Below are positions 1-11,260 of a stretch of 64,000 nt of DNA, one piece after another (position 1 is the first letter of the stretch; each line of letters starts with the position of its first letter). The stretch spans positions 704,535,389 through 704,599,388 of the forward strand of contig NC_064616.1 in assembly GCF_023898315.1 (NCBI RefSeq), read 5' to 3'. The stretch is from Schistocerca nitens. Lineage: Eukaryota; Arthropoda; Insecta; Orthoptera; Acrididae. A program made the translations under genes and the position numbers. The notes beneath the pieces are model-generated. The model saw only the letters and a program-made list of their open reading frames with translations. It did not search any database and was not told the origin of the DNA.

Positions 1-391
1 ACATTTTACAACGATAACGTTACAAAACAAGTCTTTTGCTTTATGAAATAAAATACCCCAAACTATCGCGAATTAGCAGGATAATGCTCACATTAGGCTC
101 CGAAACGGTCTGTCTCTACTTTGAGTCAACATTCCTGTTGGAGTAGTGTTACTGGATTTCCATGAAAATATACAAACGTAGCAGTGGGGGTAGATACATA
201 CCAACATCCAGCTAACAAATTTTTCAGTGCTACAAATAGGCCTTCAACTAGTTTTTCACCTTTATATCCAAGGGCTACATACAACTACAAAACTTGTGAG
301 ACAAAAGTTGTCTTTGGATTTCTTTACTGAATGTAGTTGTGCCTGCTAGTGGCTCTTTCACAGAAGAAGTAAAAATCTTGTCTCCAGCGAG

Positions 392-468
392 ATTAGAACC
401 GAAAACCAACAGACTCTTTGGGCTCAGTGGCGAACTCTTTACCACTATGCTAGCATACAGATGCGTCT
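392..468 (-). repeat. tRNA-like SINE head in left palindrome arm
   Basis: On the minus strand there is an A-box-like stretch (TAGTGGTAAAGAG) followed by a B-box-like GGTTCTAATCTCG. The same block occurs on the plus strand in the right arm (about 5905-5985), so it predates the inverted duplication. It is not a functional tRNA. Confidence 0.5.
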
Positions 469-620
469 AACAGCGCTCCTTTGCTGTCCCATTCATGGCC
501 AAGACGGAGAATTCGGACTATAAAAGTATGCTACAGTTTTTATTGGCACGAGTTTCCTGGACTCAAAACCATGAATTTTCTACCTCTATTTCATTCCTTA
601 AGCGAGAATAATTCAATATA

Positions 621-2042
621 CACTCCTGGAAATTGAAATAAGAAAACCGTGAATTCATTGTCCCAGGAAGGGGAAACTTTATTGACACATTCCTGGGGTC
701 AGATACATCACATGATCACACTGACAGAACCACAGGCACATAGACACAGGCAACAGAGCATGCACAATGTCGGCACTAGTACAGTGTATATCCACCTTTC
801 GCAGCAATGCAGGCTGCTATTCTCCCATGGAGACGATCGTAGAGATGCTGGATGTAGTCCTGTGGAACGGCTTGCCATGCCATTTCCACCTGGCGCCTCA
901 GTTGGACCAGCGTTCGTGCTGGACGTGCAGACCGCGTGAGACGACGCTTCATCCAGTCCCAAACATGCTCAATGGGGGACAGATCCGGAGATCTTGCTGG
1001 CCAGGGTAGTTGACTTACACCTTCTAGAGCACGTTGGGTGGCACGGGATACATGCGGACGTGCATTGTCCTGTTGGAACAGCACGTTCCCTTGCCGGTCT
1101 AGGAATGGTAGAACGATGGGTTCGATGACGGTTTGGATGTACCGTGCACTATTCAGTGTCCCCTCGACGATCACCAGTGGTGTACGGCCAGTGTAGGAGA
1201 TCGCTCCCCACACCATGATGCCGGGTGTTGGCCCTGTGTGCCTCGGTCGTATGCAGTCCTGATTGTGGCGCTCACCTGCACGGCGCCAAACACGCATACG
1301 ACCATCATTGGCACCAAGGCAGAAGCGACTCTCATCGCTGAAGACGACACGTCTCCATTCGTCCCTCCATTCACGCCTGTCGCGACACCACTGGAGGCGG
1401 GCTGCACGATGTTGGGGCGTGAGCGGAAGACGGCCTAACGGTGTGCGGGACCGTAGCCCAGCTTCATGGAGACGGTTGCGAATGGTCCTCGCCGATACCC
1501 CAGGAGCAACAGTGTCCCTAATTTGCTGGGAAGTGGCGGTGCGGTCCCCTACGGCACTGCGTAGGATCCTACGGTCTTGGCGTGCATCCGTGCGTCGCTG
1601 CGGTCCGGTCCCAGGTCGACGGGCACGTGCACCTTCCGCCGACCACTGGTGACAACATCGATGTACTGTGGAGACCTCACGCCACACGTGTTGAGCAATT
1701 CGGCGGTACGTCCACCCGGCCTCCCGCATGCCCACTATACGCCCTCGCTCAAAGTCCGTCAACTGCACATACGGTTCACGTCCACGCTGTCGCGGCATGC
1801 TACCAGTGTTAAAGACTGCGATGGAGCTCCGTATGCCACGGCAAACTGGCTGACACTGACGGCGGCGGTGCACAAATGCTGCGCAGCTAGCGCCATTCGA
1901 CGGCCAACACCGCGGTTCCTGGTGTGTCCGCTGTGCCGTGCGTGTGATCATTGCTTGTACAGCCCTCTCGCAGTGTCCGGAGCAAGTATGGTGGGTCTGA
2001 CACACCGGTGTCAATGTGTTCTTTTTTCCATTTCCAGGAGTG
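621..2042 (-). mobile_element. Tc1-like transposon, family A copy 1
   Basis: A complete 1422-bp element bounded by TA at 619-620 and 2043-2044. The imperfect terminal inverted repeats of about 27 bp both start CACTCCTGGAAAT. Copies 2 (25402-26823) and 3 (43965-45595) are nearly identical, implying recent transposition. This copy interrupts the left arm of the large palindrome, whose sequence resumes directly after it. Confidence 0.95.
776..1798 (-). CDS. Tc1-like transposase (intact, 340 aa)
   Basis: A cut-and-paste DDE transposase that would bind the element ends and move it into TA sites. The start chosen is the ATG at 1798 (protein begins MPRQRGREPY), because copies 2 and 3 share it and the length fits Tc1 proteins; the frame is open further upstream, but that part is not transposase-like. 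Residues about 10-110 form paired helix-turn-helix DNA-binding domains (FERGRIVGMREAG). The catalytic residues are D155 (FSDESRF), D244 (QQDNARPH) and E277 (SPDLSPIEHVW). Only 32 residues separate D244 and E277, where typical Tc1 proteins have 34; all three copies agree. No stop or frameshift is present. Compared with the other copies it has G39W and R50H. It may still be active. Confidence 0.93.
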   Translation of the reverse strand: MPRQRGREPYVQLTDFERGRIVGMREAGWTYRRIAQHVWREVSTVHRCCHQWSAEGARARRPGTGPQRRTDARQDRRILRSAVGDRTATSQQIRDTVAPGVSARTIRNRLHEAGLRSRTPLGRLPLTPQHRAARLQWCRDRREWRDEWRRVVFSDESRFCLGANDGRMRVWRRAGERHNQDCIRPRHTGPTPGIMVWGAISYTGRTPLVIVEGTLNSARYIQTVIEPIVLPFLDRQGNVLFQQDNARPHVSRATQRALEGVSQLPWPARSPDLSPIEHVWDWMKRRLTRSARPARTLVQLRRQVEMAWQAVPQDYIQHLYDRLHGRIAACIAAKGGYTLY

Positions 2043-2169
2043 TATTTTATCTAAATCGCGAGAAACTGTCCAGTGAATTTATCAGGATAATTTTGAACCA
2101 AACCAGGAAGTAAATCGGCGGACACACAGTTGCCAAATATATTCTATAACGTTTCCAATTCTCCATTAG

Positions 2170-2369
2170 TGTTCGTCTAGGTAGCTACGCGTCAGCGCGG
2201 CGGATTACTAGCTGTAGGGGCCCAGGATCGATTTTATGCCGGATCGGAAATTTTCTCCACTCTGGACCTGGGTGTTGTGTGGCCCTTGCGTTAATGTCAT
2301 TATGATCGACATTTCACAGTGGAGATGGCTGCGCGACCACGTCCCGAAATCCAATTAAAAATAAATCTT
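2170..2369 (+). repeat. SINE type G (tRNA-derived), 200 bp
   Basis: Flanked by the 8-bp direct repeat TCCATTAG (2162-2169 and 2370-2377). It has a tRNA-like 5' part with a degenerate B box (GGATCGATTTTATGCC) and an A-rich 3' tail. It is absent from the matching place in the right palindrome arm, so it inserted after the arms formed. Confidence 0.7.
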
Positions 2370-2980
2370 TCCATTAGGCTGGCGCCAGGCAGAATATGGC
2401 TGCCCATCAGATGTGAAATTTGAGCTGGCTGGGGTCGGTAAACCGCGCTATTCGAAGACGCAGTGTCGCCGGCTGCCGGTCATTTACTTGGAGTAGAAAT
2501 ATTTAGTGTAGGCTATTAAGTTTTATTTGCATTTCTATAACCATAATTTGACTCCAAAGCATAGTTAGGAATAATATCCCGATGCACAGACTGCAACTCG
2601 ATCATCATAAATAAAAAGCAGGGGAAATTCTTTTGGCGTTCTTCTCTTTTGTAGCTGTTTTAAGTATTTTTGTTTTTCCGTCTTAAGGAAACTGCAAACT
2701 AGAAACTCATTCACTATAAGCGAGCTGCTGTTTTAGCATCATCAGATCCTGTTAAAATTACGCGTAAATAACATTCATGATAATATTATATACTTGAAAA
2801 TAGTTTCTCTTACGAATGCTTGCACTGCCACCAAAAATACATAATAACACAAATGAAAAGGAACCATAACACTGTTTGTGAATATTCGGGTTTGGTAACA
2901 AAATTTCATATGCTGAAAATAACATACAAATATCATATTGCTTCAAATCACAAAAGCAAACGGTGCAAGGGAATCTTTCC

Positions 2981-4831
2981 CTTGACAACTCCTTCTATTC
3001 CGCAGAAGAATTTCTATTATTGTAATGTGTTAAAGCTGGTGAGTAGGAATTACTAGCTCACATCTGCGTATCTTTTTTCTTTTTCTAAAAAAGAAAAAAA
3101 TAGAAATGTTCAGAATGTAGCCGTATGTACAAATTAATTTGCGATGTGAATCTATACTGACTCGGTCCATATTATTACGCTCTATCGTGCAAAATGATCC
3201 ATGGAACATGTTACTGACTAACAAACTAACTACCTGTCGAAGTGACCGGAAAATAGCTCTTAAAAAGCCGAGAAGATAATCACTGCAGTGCAAGTTCGAT
3301 TTCAGATTCTGATAACATGAAAGGAGAACAGGTGTGTTGAGAATGTGAAACAAGGGACAAAAGTTGCCAACAGCAACGTGTCAAATATGTCATTATTAAG
3401 CAAAACTGTCATTCATTCCATAAAACCCGAAAAGACGAAAAGTATCGCCTATCGCAATGATTACAATATAATTGCTGGGGATGCATTTCACCAACAGCGA
3501 GAAACGTCTGATAAACGAGTTTTTCAATTTTCAGACACCTTAAGGCAGTGAAGTAGTAAGACAGGGTCACCCTTGGTGAGCATGGGACGGAATTTCTATG
3601 TAGTATATCACAGCTGGCACATTTTGCTTGTAGTTTATTTCACGGTTTCACGCTAACATACCATCTAGGCTATCACAACATTCATATGTGAATTGTCGAC
3701 ACATAACTGTTTAAACAAACCGCTATTTTTAATATTACGGCAGATGTGACCCGTATGTGACTCAGTGGACGACGCTAATTCTGATTTCACTTAATGTTGG
3801 AGACTGCTGGAAAGGCTTAATAACACTTTAAAAATATTCGCTGCGCACATTGACTTGTCTCTTGAGACAGTTACTCATCGGTTGTCGTTTAACTAAAACG
3901 TTGAGCGTCATTCCCGCGCAGCTAATAAATATCAAATGCGTGCAACTGAAGATCTCTTCAAGTCGTTTTTTCACACTTTGGTAAGTTAAAGTCGCAACGG
4001 GGTGTGTCTGCCACCCAATACTGTCGTCATTACAGTCGTGATGCGATGCAGTCCCCTACTAACATCCTACAATTTCATCGAAAAGCTCAACAATGATACA
4101 GTTTCAGAAAGAGAATCAAAAAGAAAGAATAAAAAAGTCCACAAATTGCAGGAAATGAAACATATCAGATTCCACGGAATCAATAAGGTTTAATCTAACT
4201 TTAACAAGCTCAATTACATCGTAATTGTCCTGATTATGGACGTGGTGATTAATTTCGTTAGAGTATTAGTTTCTCAGCTCCAACATTTGGGACCAGTAGG
4301 AATTGGTCGAGCTATGTTTCTAGTTGGAAAATACTGCAAGAGCTCCATTCTCCTTGCTCAGGTGTGGCAACAATTTCCAGGAACTATTTCTTGCAAGGAG
4401 GAGCTGCAAAAGTTTTCTCTCTGACACAGTAGAACTTCGCTTGGTGGAAGAAGGGTGAAAATAAATGGACACTTATTTTATCTTATGTGCCAACGCTCAA
4501 CAATTTCTGAGAAAGTGGCAATCAAAGTTTACGTGCTACTGTATCAGTTCGCACACTTAATGTAATGGAAAGCGAGTTGGCAACGAAGTGGCTAACAGTA
4601 CAGTTTCAAACTTTTTCATTCTCTGTTTAATTCCAATCTTATGACGTCATTGTTTTTTCTTTTCTTGTCGCACAGGTATGTGAGATCAATGACATAAATA
4701 TTTTTGTGACATCGAGAAATACAATGGAATTATTTGTAAAAATATAAGCATTTCGAATATTATTAAAATAACTGATCCACTTGCTTAATTAACTTCACGG
4801 GTTTTGAGGCCTATATTTCATTGTGAAAAAT
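2981..4831. other. Palindrome spacer, no gene recognised
   Basis: AT-rich sequence with only short open frames (the longest is about 107 codons on the minus strand, 3030-3353). None shows a recognisable domain or repeat structure. I see no mobile-element signature. Confidence 0.6.
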
Positions 4832-4902
4832 TCCATTACACGGTTTGTTTTTGTGATATAAAACTATATGTTATTCGTAGCATATGAAATTTGGTTACCA
4901 AA

Positions 4903-5099
4903 ACCGGCCGGTGTAGCCGAGCGGTTCTAGGAGCTTCAGTCTGTAACCGCGTGACCGCTACGGTCGCAGGTTCGAATCCTGCCTCGGGCATGGATGTGTA
5001 TGATGTCCTTAGGTTAGTTAGGTCTCAGTAGTTCTATATTCTAGGGGAATGATGACCTCAGAAGTTAAGTCCCATAGTGCTCAGAGCCATTTGAACCAT
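4903..5099 (+). repeat. SINE type A
   Basis: tRNA-like head beginning CCGGCCGG with B box GGTTCGAATCC, then the tail ending GCTCAGAGCCATTTGAACC. Target duplication TTGGTTACCAAA (4891-4902) against TTGATTACCAAA (5100-5111). It sits in the right palindrome arm only. Confidence 0.92.
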
Positions 5100-5904
5100 T
5101 TGATTACCAAACGCAAACATCCGCACACAGTGTTATGTCGTCTTTTCATTTATATTATTGTCGTAGCAATGCAAGCGTTCATAAGCAAACGGTTTTCAAG
5201 TATATAATATGAAAATGTTATTTATTGATAGTGTTAATAACATCTGATGATGCTAAAAAATCAAATCGTTTCAGTTGAATGGCTTTTTAGTCTGCAATTT
5301 GCTTAAGGCAAAAAAACGAAGCTATAGACTATATACTATAGCTACAGAGGAGGAGAACCATCAAAATAATTTTCCTGCCCTTTATTTATGGTGTTCGATT
5401 TGCAGTCGGGGTATCGGTATATTATTCGTAAATACGCTTTAGAATCAAATCATAATTACAGAAATGCGAATAAAGCTCATTCGCCTATACTAGATATTTC
5501 TGCTCCTAGTCTATGCACTATGCCTGTGACACCGCGTCTTCGAAAGGTGAGCTCCCCGATGACAGCTAACTCAAGGTTCACATCGGCTGAGGAGCCGTAT
5601 TCTGCCTGTCTTCAGTCTAACGGAAAATTGGCAACATTGTAGAATGTGTTTGGAAACTATGTGTCCGTCGATTTACATACAGGTTTGGTTCAGAACTATC
5701 CTGGAAAACTCGCTTGATATTTTTTCGTCATTTAGATAAAATATTTTGAATTATGTTTATTTAAGTGATGAAATAGAGGTAGAAAATTCATGGTTTTGAG
5801 TCCACGAATCTCGTGCTAGTAAAAAATGTAGATTACTTTAACCTTTTACATAGTGAATTCTCTGGCTTGGCCATGAATGGGACAGCAAAGGAGGGCTGTT
5901 AGGC

Positions 5905-5985
5905 GCATTTGTACTCTAGCTTCATGGTAAAGAGTTAGCCATTCAGGCCAAAGAGTCTGTTAGTTTTCGGTTCTCATCTCGCTGG
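5905..5985 (+). repeat. tRNA-like SINE head in right palindrome arm
   Basis: Counterpart of the minus-strand block at about 392-468, with the B-box-like GGTTCTCATCTCG. Shared by both arms and therefore older than the inversion. Confidence 0.45.
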
Positions 5986-6416
5986 AGACAAGATTTTTAC
6001 TTCTTCTGTGAAAGAGCCACTAACAGGCACAACGACAATCGGCAAAGAAGTTCGTAAGACAACTACTATCTCATAAATCTTGTCGTTGCCGTGATTACGT
6101 ACCCCTTAGATGTAAAGGTGAAAAACTAGTTGAATTGCATGCTTGTTAATGCCTGGTTTACCATCTTTCGTCAACTGTATTGGCCTAATGTAGCACTGAA
6201 TAATTTGTTAGCTGGGTGTTGTTATGTATCTACCCCTACTGCTACGTTTGTATATTTTCATGGAACTCCTGTAACACTGCGTCAGTAGGAATGTGGACTC
6301 AAAGTAAAGACAGACCGTTTCGGAGCCTGGCATTATCCTGCTAATTGGTGATAGTTTGGGGTATTTTATTTCATAAAACAAGAGACTTGTTTTGTAACGT
6401 TAACATTTTAAAATGT

Positions 6417-7261
6417 AATTAATTTGTATCAGTGCAGTGCAAACTGAATAGCGCCTTTTCGTTAGTTACACAAGAGCTAAATAAATCAGGAGCAATATAG
6501 TCTGTGACATTAACTAAAACAGTCTGACACTCTTCGGATTGTTTTTCGAATTCGCGTGTATAGATAATATGTTGGTAGCACGTCGTCTCCTTGCCTGTTA
6601 TGCTGTGTTAGCACATAGTAAAACTGTCCAGTCTAGCGCGAGTCACTTTGGTCTTCAGATTTCAGATACGTGGTGTAGCCAGCTGTCTAAAAATAGTAAA
6701 AAACTGAATAACATTCCAACGATAATTTTATCCCATTTTTGTGACTCTGATCTTGGGTAATGGTTATCTAGGGATAATATTTATGAGTACTGACTTCAAA
6801 CTACACCACTGAATAAGAGCAGGAAGACTGACAAATCTGTCAGTAAAGACTTACTAACACTCAAATTTATCTTTGATGTTAGCATGTTTATGTTTTGAAA
6901 AAAGTATTTCTTGCTTTTGACAGCGTACATATTATATCCGTTTTACTTCCGCCGCTATCAGGCATTTTGCTGCGTACAAAGCAAAATTCCTATTGCATCA
7001 CCTGACTTCATTTGACTACAGTTTATTGCTCTTCTGTTTCCGTCTACACATCGAAAGAATAATAAGTGTCATATACACGTAATGTTTACTGCGTGGTCAC
7101 TCAGGAATCTTTGCTAAAATGTGAACATCTTCTAGCGAATGAGCTTTTCAATTTGCAGTACACTACAGACCTAAATAAATAAAATAATAATAAGAGTATC
7201 ATGTCTACCATCTTAAGCGTGGGCCGGGTTAACGCAGTGCCCTGAAGTTGTACAGTTTTCT
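6417..7261. other. Unannotated interval
   Basis: AT-rich, with only short open frames (up to 73 codons) and no motif, repeat or coding signature that I can recognise. Confidence 0.5.
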
Positions 7262-7272
7262 CTCAATTTAGT

Positions 7273-7445
7273 TAAAAATGGTTCAAATGGCTCTGAGCAC
7301 AATGGGACCTAGCATCTATGGTCATCAGTCCCCTAGAACTTAGAACTACTTAAACCTAACTAACCTAAGGACATCACACAACACCCAGTCATCACGAGGC
7401 AGAGAAAATCCCTGACCCCGCCGGGAATCGAACTCGGGAACCCGG
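7273..7445 (-). repeat. SINE type B
   Basis: Read on the minus strand, the head carries GGGTTCGATTCCC-like and GTGATGACTGGGTGTTGTGTG blocks, then the same 3' tail as type A. Target duplication CTCAATTTAGT at 7262-7272 and 7446-7456. Confidence 0.9.
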
Positions 7446-7456
7446 CTCAATTTAGT

Positions 7457-8751
7457 ACTTGACTCCTCTTAAAGTCGTTGTTAGTTCAAAAATGTCGGCA
7501 CATTCATATGGGAATTCCTATTGATGTTTAATCGATAGAATATCTTGCTACGATAGGTCGCATTCAGTTTCTTAATTGCACCCCGTCTTTTGATGACGTG
7601 CTGTATGTATTCCTAACTTGTCTCACTGTTGTCGCCCTCTTTGATTTCAGAAAGAGTTAACTGGGTTGGCAAGCAGAACTTAAGGCAGAAATTCCTTCTT
7701 TTTTGTATATCATCAAATCGTTTTAGTTGCTAATTACTCCGTAAGGGGATTCGAACATAAAGAATGTCCGAAATGTAGAGCACAGTGTCTCGAGCTAGAC
7801 TTGATACCTAGATTCGACCTTGCACTATTCCAGCTAGGAAAACGCATATTTCTTGCCACTAGCGTTGCCAAGACTTCGTAACGCCGTAGGCATATTTTGG
7901 CAGGTATGTTGTCATAACAGTGATCCGCGGGATTTCTGAAGCGGTAGCTGCTTTCGAAATCAGTTCCAATTTGTCTGCAAAAGCTGTATCTAATCACCTC
8001 TTTTCACTATTCGCTTCTACTTTAATTGATCTGCTTACTGTTACAATTTAAGCGACGAATCTTAACTCTTCGTGTCTCCTGGAAACATTGCAGGATTAGC
8101 CGTAGTCGTCTGCATCACGAATACAATGTAAAACGCAAAAAAAAAGAAAAAAATCACACAAGGGAAAGTCTCTGAACAAACTGGAAGCAACTATCAGTGA
8201 CAAGAATCTGTATTTTGATCATTCTCGGTATTAAACTAGACGGGATAATTCTCGGAAGCACTGAACAAGCTTGTCAGTGTGGATTACCAATGGTAGATCT
8301 GGAGGCGAAAAACGTATGAAAGTGCACAACGGCACATTATCCTGTATTGTTTTTGCTTCAGTAGTCACACGTTCAATTTTTCTCTTGATTCCGCATTTTG
8401 ATTTTTTACTCTGTGGCATTGACGTATTAGTCTTATCCATAATATCTCCACATTGTTATATTCCTGATATTCTGGTTGTGTATCACACTAGACTGGATGT
8501 AAATACAGTCCATCTGAGGTCTACAGTGCGTAGTATCTTACTGTTTATTGACATTCTGGACAAGGTCGTATTGCACTCGTTTTTAGTTTTGTTAAAAGTA
8601 GTTTTTGGCTCAAGCTGACCAGGATGAGTGTCCAACTCATTTGTATTCTTCAGTGGTGTAATGTACTGTCGGCTCGTTGCTGTTCCTTAGATAGGCGTCT
8701 ATTAGCACAGCTCCACTTAGGGCTGGCTAGAGCAGGCTGTGGATAGCAATG
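7457..8751. other. Unannotated interval
   Basis: No mobile-element signature found. The longest open frame is 115 codons (8271-8618, plus), hydrophobic and without a recognisable domain. I do not call it a gene because nothing beyond its length supports it. Confidence 0.45.
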
Positions 8752-8763
8752 AGAACATCGTGA

Positions 8764-8951
8764 AATTTGGAAATTTGGGGTAAATTCCTATGGGACCAAA
8801 CTGCCGAGGTCATTGGTCTCTAGGCTTACACACTACTCAATCTAACTTAAACTAATTTGCGCTAAGGACAACACACACGCCTATGAACGAGGGAGGACTC
8901 GAACCACCGATGGGGGGAGCCGCCTAAGACCACTCGGCTACCCCGCGCGGC
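8764..8951 (-). repeat. SINE type C
   Basis: Minus-strand tRNA-like head starting GCCGCGCGGGGTAGCCGAG, with a diverged tail. Imperfect target duplication AGAACATCGTGA (8752-8763) against AGAGCATTGTGA (8952-8963). Related to the copy at 60272-60473. Confidence 0.8.
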
Positions 8952-9105
8952 AGAGCATTGTGAGCTGTCCATGAAGTTCTTCATGTGTAGTTGAGACTTG
9001 GCAATGTTGCTGACGAAATTTGGCACCATGTGTCCGCTCACTCACTTTCGACATTGGTGCTGAGTGATCCTGCTAAATTCTCCTAATATTATCTTTTTAT
9101 ACTGA

Positions 9106-9990
9106 CAAGGGAACCTCCCCATCGCACCCCCCTCAGATTTAGTTATCAGTTGGCACAGTGGATAGGCCTTGAAAAACGGAACACAGATCAATCGATAAAA
9201 CAAGAAGAAGTAGTGTGGAACTATGAAAAAAATAAGCAAAATGTACACACTTAGTAGACCATGCGCAACATAGGCAACAAAGCGAGGTCAGGAGCACCGT
9301 GGTCCCGTGGTAAGCGTGAGGAGCTCCAAAACGAGAGGTCCTTGGTTCAAGTCTTCCCTCGAGTGAAAAATATTAATTTTTTATTTTCAGACAATTATTA
9401 TCTGTCCGCCCGTCCGTCCGATGCGACGTAACTGCGCCGTAGTATGGGGACGCTACACCTAAACAAACATCGAAACACACGATGTCAGTCGACTACAGCG
9501 CACGGAAGACAGAGTTTTCCTGTGGAGGAATCGGTTGACCTATGACCTTGCGATCAAATGTTTTCAGTTCCCATTGGAGAGGCACGTCCTTTCGTCTATT
9601 AATCGCACGGTTTTGCGGTGCGGTCGCAAAACACAGACACTAAACTAATTACAGTGAACAGAGACGTCAATGAACGAACGGACAGATCATAACTTGGCGA
9701 AAATAAAGAAAGTAGACTTTTTACTCGAGGGAAGACTTGAACCCAGAACCTCTCGTTCCGCAGCTGCTCACGCTAACCACGGGACCACGGCGCTCCTAAG
9801 CTCACACTCTCCTTGATGTTGCCTGTCTTGCGCATGGACTACTCAGTTTGTATATTTTGCTTATTTTTTTCATAGTTCCACACAACTTCTTCCTGTTTTC
9901 TCCATTGATCTGTGTTCCGTTTTTCAAGGCCTATCCACTGTGCCAACTTATAACTAAATCTGAGGGGGGTGCGATGGGGAGGTTCCCTTG
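9106..9990. mobile_element. Foldback element with ~280-bp inverted arms
   Basis: Left arm 9106 to about 9385 and right arm about 9710-9990 are inverted copies starting CAAGGGAACCTCCCCATCGC. The element is flanked by the 3-bp repeat TGA (9103-9105, 9991-9993). Each arm carries a tRNA-like segment (GTGGTTAGCGTGAGCAG-like A box, GGTTCAAGTCT B box). There is no transposase, so it must depend on proteins made elsewhere. Confidence 0.85.
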
Positions 9991-10229
9991 TGAGAAGTGA
10001 TAGTAATAGTCATATTGTTTACATGAGGTCGAGATCATAAATTTAATTTTTCGACCCTTCAAAGCTAATTCGACGCTTTAATTTCAACTGGTTTTGTATT
10101 TCATGTTGTGAACTGTCTGCATTAACTACCACCAGAGCAATGGCAGAGAGCAATACGAAGCAGTGTTAACTTTGCTCCGTGGCTCTATCCTCATCTCGTA
10201 ATGTGTGTCAAGGGTAATTGTTCGTTCAG

Positions 10230-10415
10230 CCGGCCGCTGGTGGCCGAGCGGTTCTAGGCGCTTCAGTCTGGAACCGCGCGACCGCTACGGTCGCAGGTTC
10301 GAATCCTGCCTCGGGAATTGATGTGTGTGATGTCCTTAGGTTAGTTAGGTTTAAGCAGTTCTAAGTTCTAGGGGACTGATGACCTGAGATGTTAAGTCCC
10401 ATAGTGCTCAGAGCC
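10230..10415 (+). repeat. SINE type A
   Basis: Perfect 14-bp target duplication AATTGTTCGTTCAG (10216-10229, 10416-10429). Full tRNA-like head; the extreme 3' TTTGAACC is missing. Confidence 0.95.
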
Positions 10416-10635
10416 AATTGTTCGTTCAGATTTCGTTGCACTACCGCTGTGTATCGCTTGCGTTTCTTTTTCTTTTCTCTCTGCAAAAAGGCAACACGAA
10501 ATTCAATGACAAAGTGCTAAGAAAACATTTGCATTGCGCCAGCTGACCATTAGCTTGTTTTATTTATTCTTATTTTTAATTGTCAACATTCTTTTATAAT
10601 GCAATAAACCTCATTCATTATTAATTTGTTATTGT

Positions 10636-10661
10636 TAGTATTATTATTATTATTATTCATT
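10636..10661 (+). repeat. (TTA)n microsatellite
   Basis: A short run of ATT/TTA trinucleotides within an otherwise plain AT-rich interval (10430-10919) where I see nothing else. Confidence 0.7.
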
Positions 10662-10928
10662 CACTCACAAGAGCTTTCCTAATCCAATTGTGTACCGATG
10701 CACATGACCACTGAACCTAGAAGAATGGAATATTCGATGTTTTGCCACGCAAAATATGCGACTTTAAAAAGTATCAGGAAATAACGCTACATAAAATTCA
10801 AATGCATTCGCGCCTCCCCTCTGAGCGCCCGTATAAGACGAGTACGACAAACATTTCGTTGCATAACTGTCCCTGGCGCAGCTAAGAATTGGGAACATCG
10901 TTGCAAATATGTGGCAACCCATTAATAG

Positions 10929-11251
10929 AGCTGGCAACGGCCTTGCCGCAGTGGATACACCGGTTCCCGTCAGATCACCGAAGTTAAGCGCTGTCGGGCG
11001 TGGCCGGCACTTGGATGGGTGACCATCCGGGCCGTCATGCGCTGTTGCCATTATTCGGGGTGCACTCAGCCTCGTGATGCCAATTGAGGAGCTACTCGAC
11101 CGAATAGTAGTGGCTCCGGTCACAGAAAACCATCGTAACGACTGGGAGAGGGGTGTGCTGACCACACGCCACTCCTATCCGCATCCTCAGCTGAGGATGA
11201 CACGGCAGTCGGATGGTCCCGATGGGCCACTTGTGGCCTGACGACGGGGTG
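10929..11251 (+). repeat. 5S rRNA-derived SINE
   Basis: The first ~110 bp resemble 5S rRNA: GTCAGATCACCGAAGTTAAG and CTTGGATGGGTGACCATCC, which cover the internal promoter regions (box A and box C) used by RNA polymerase III. An unrelated ~200-bp body follows. Target duplication CATTAATAG at 10920-10928 and 11252-11260. It is not a 5S gene, because the 3' third of 5S is replaced. A second copy lies at 30512-30845. Confidence 0.88.
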
Positions 11252-11260
11252 CATTAATAG

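Larger units (their letters stand above)
1..6416. repeat. Large inverted repeat (palindrome) with 1.85 kb spacer
   Basis: Bases 1 to about 2980 are repeated in reverse complement at about 4832-6416. By eye the arms are clearly related but diverged. The left arm contains a Tc1 (621-2042) and a SINE (2170-2369) absent from the right; the right arm contains a SINE (4903-5099) absent from the left. After removing these inserts the arms are about 1.35 kb each and collinear from end to end. Position 1 pairs with about 6416, so the left arm may continue beyond the window. The spacer 2981-4831 shows no recognisable gene. Whether this is a giant foldback element or an old inverted duplication of host DNA cannot be decided here. 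Confidence 0.85.

Noticed and set aside
1799-2014. N-terminal extension of the Tc1-A transposase upstream of MPRQRG (frame open to 2014)
   Set aside because: Copies 2 and 3 begin homologous coding at MPRQRG, the extension runs into the terminal region of the transposon, and it lacks transposase-like composition.
8271-8618. 115-codon open frame as a possible host gene
   Set aside because: No domain, no splice or promoter evidence, and an overlapping frame of similar quality on the other strand.
10933-11045. Possible 5S rRNA gene
   Set aside because: Only the 5' two-thirds resembles 5S; the sequence then continues into a repeat body flanked by target duplications, and a second copy has the same structure.
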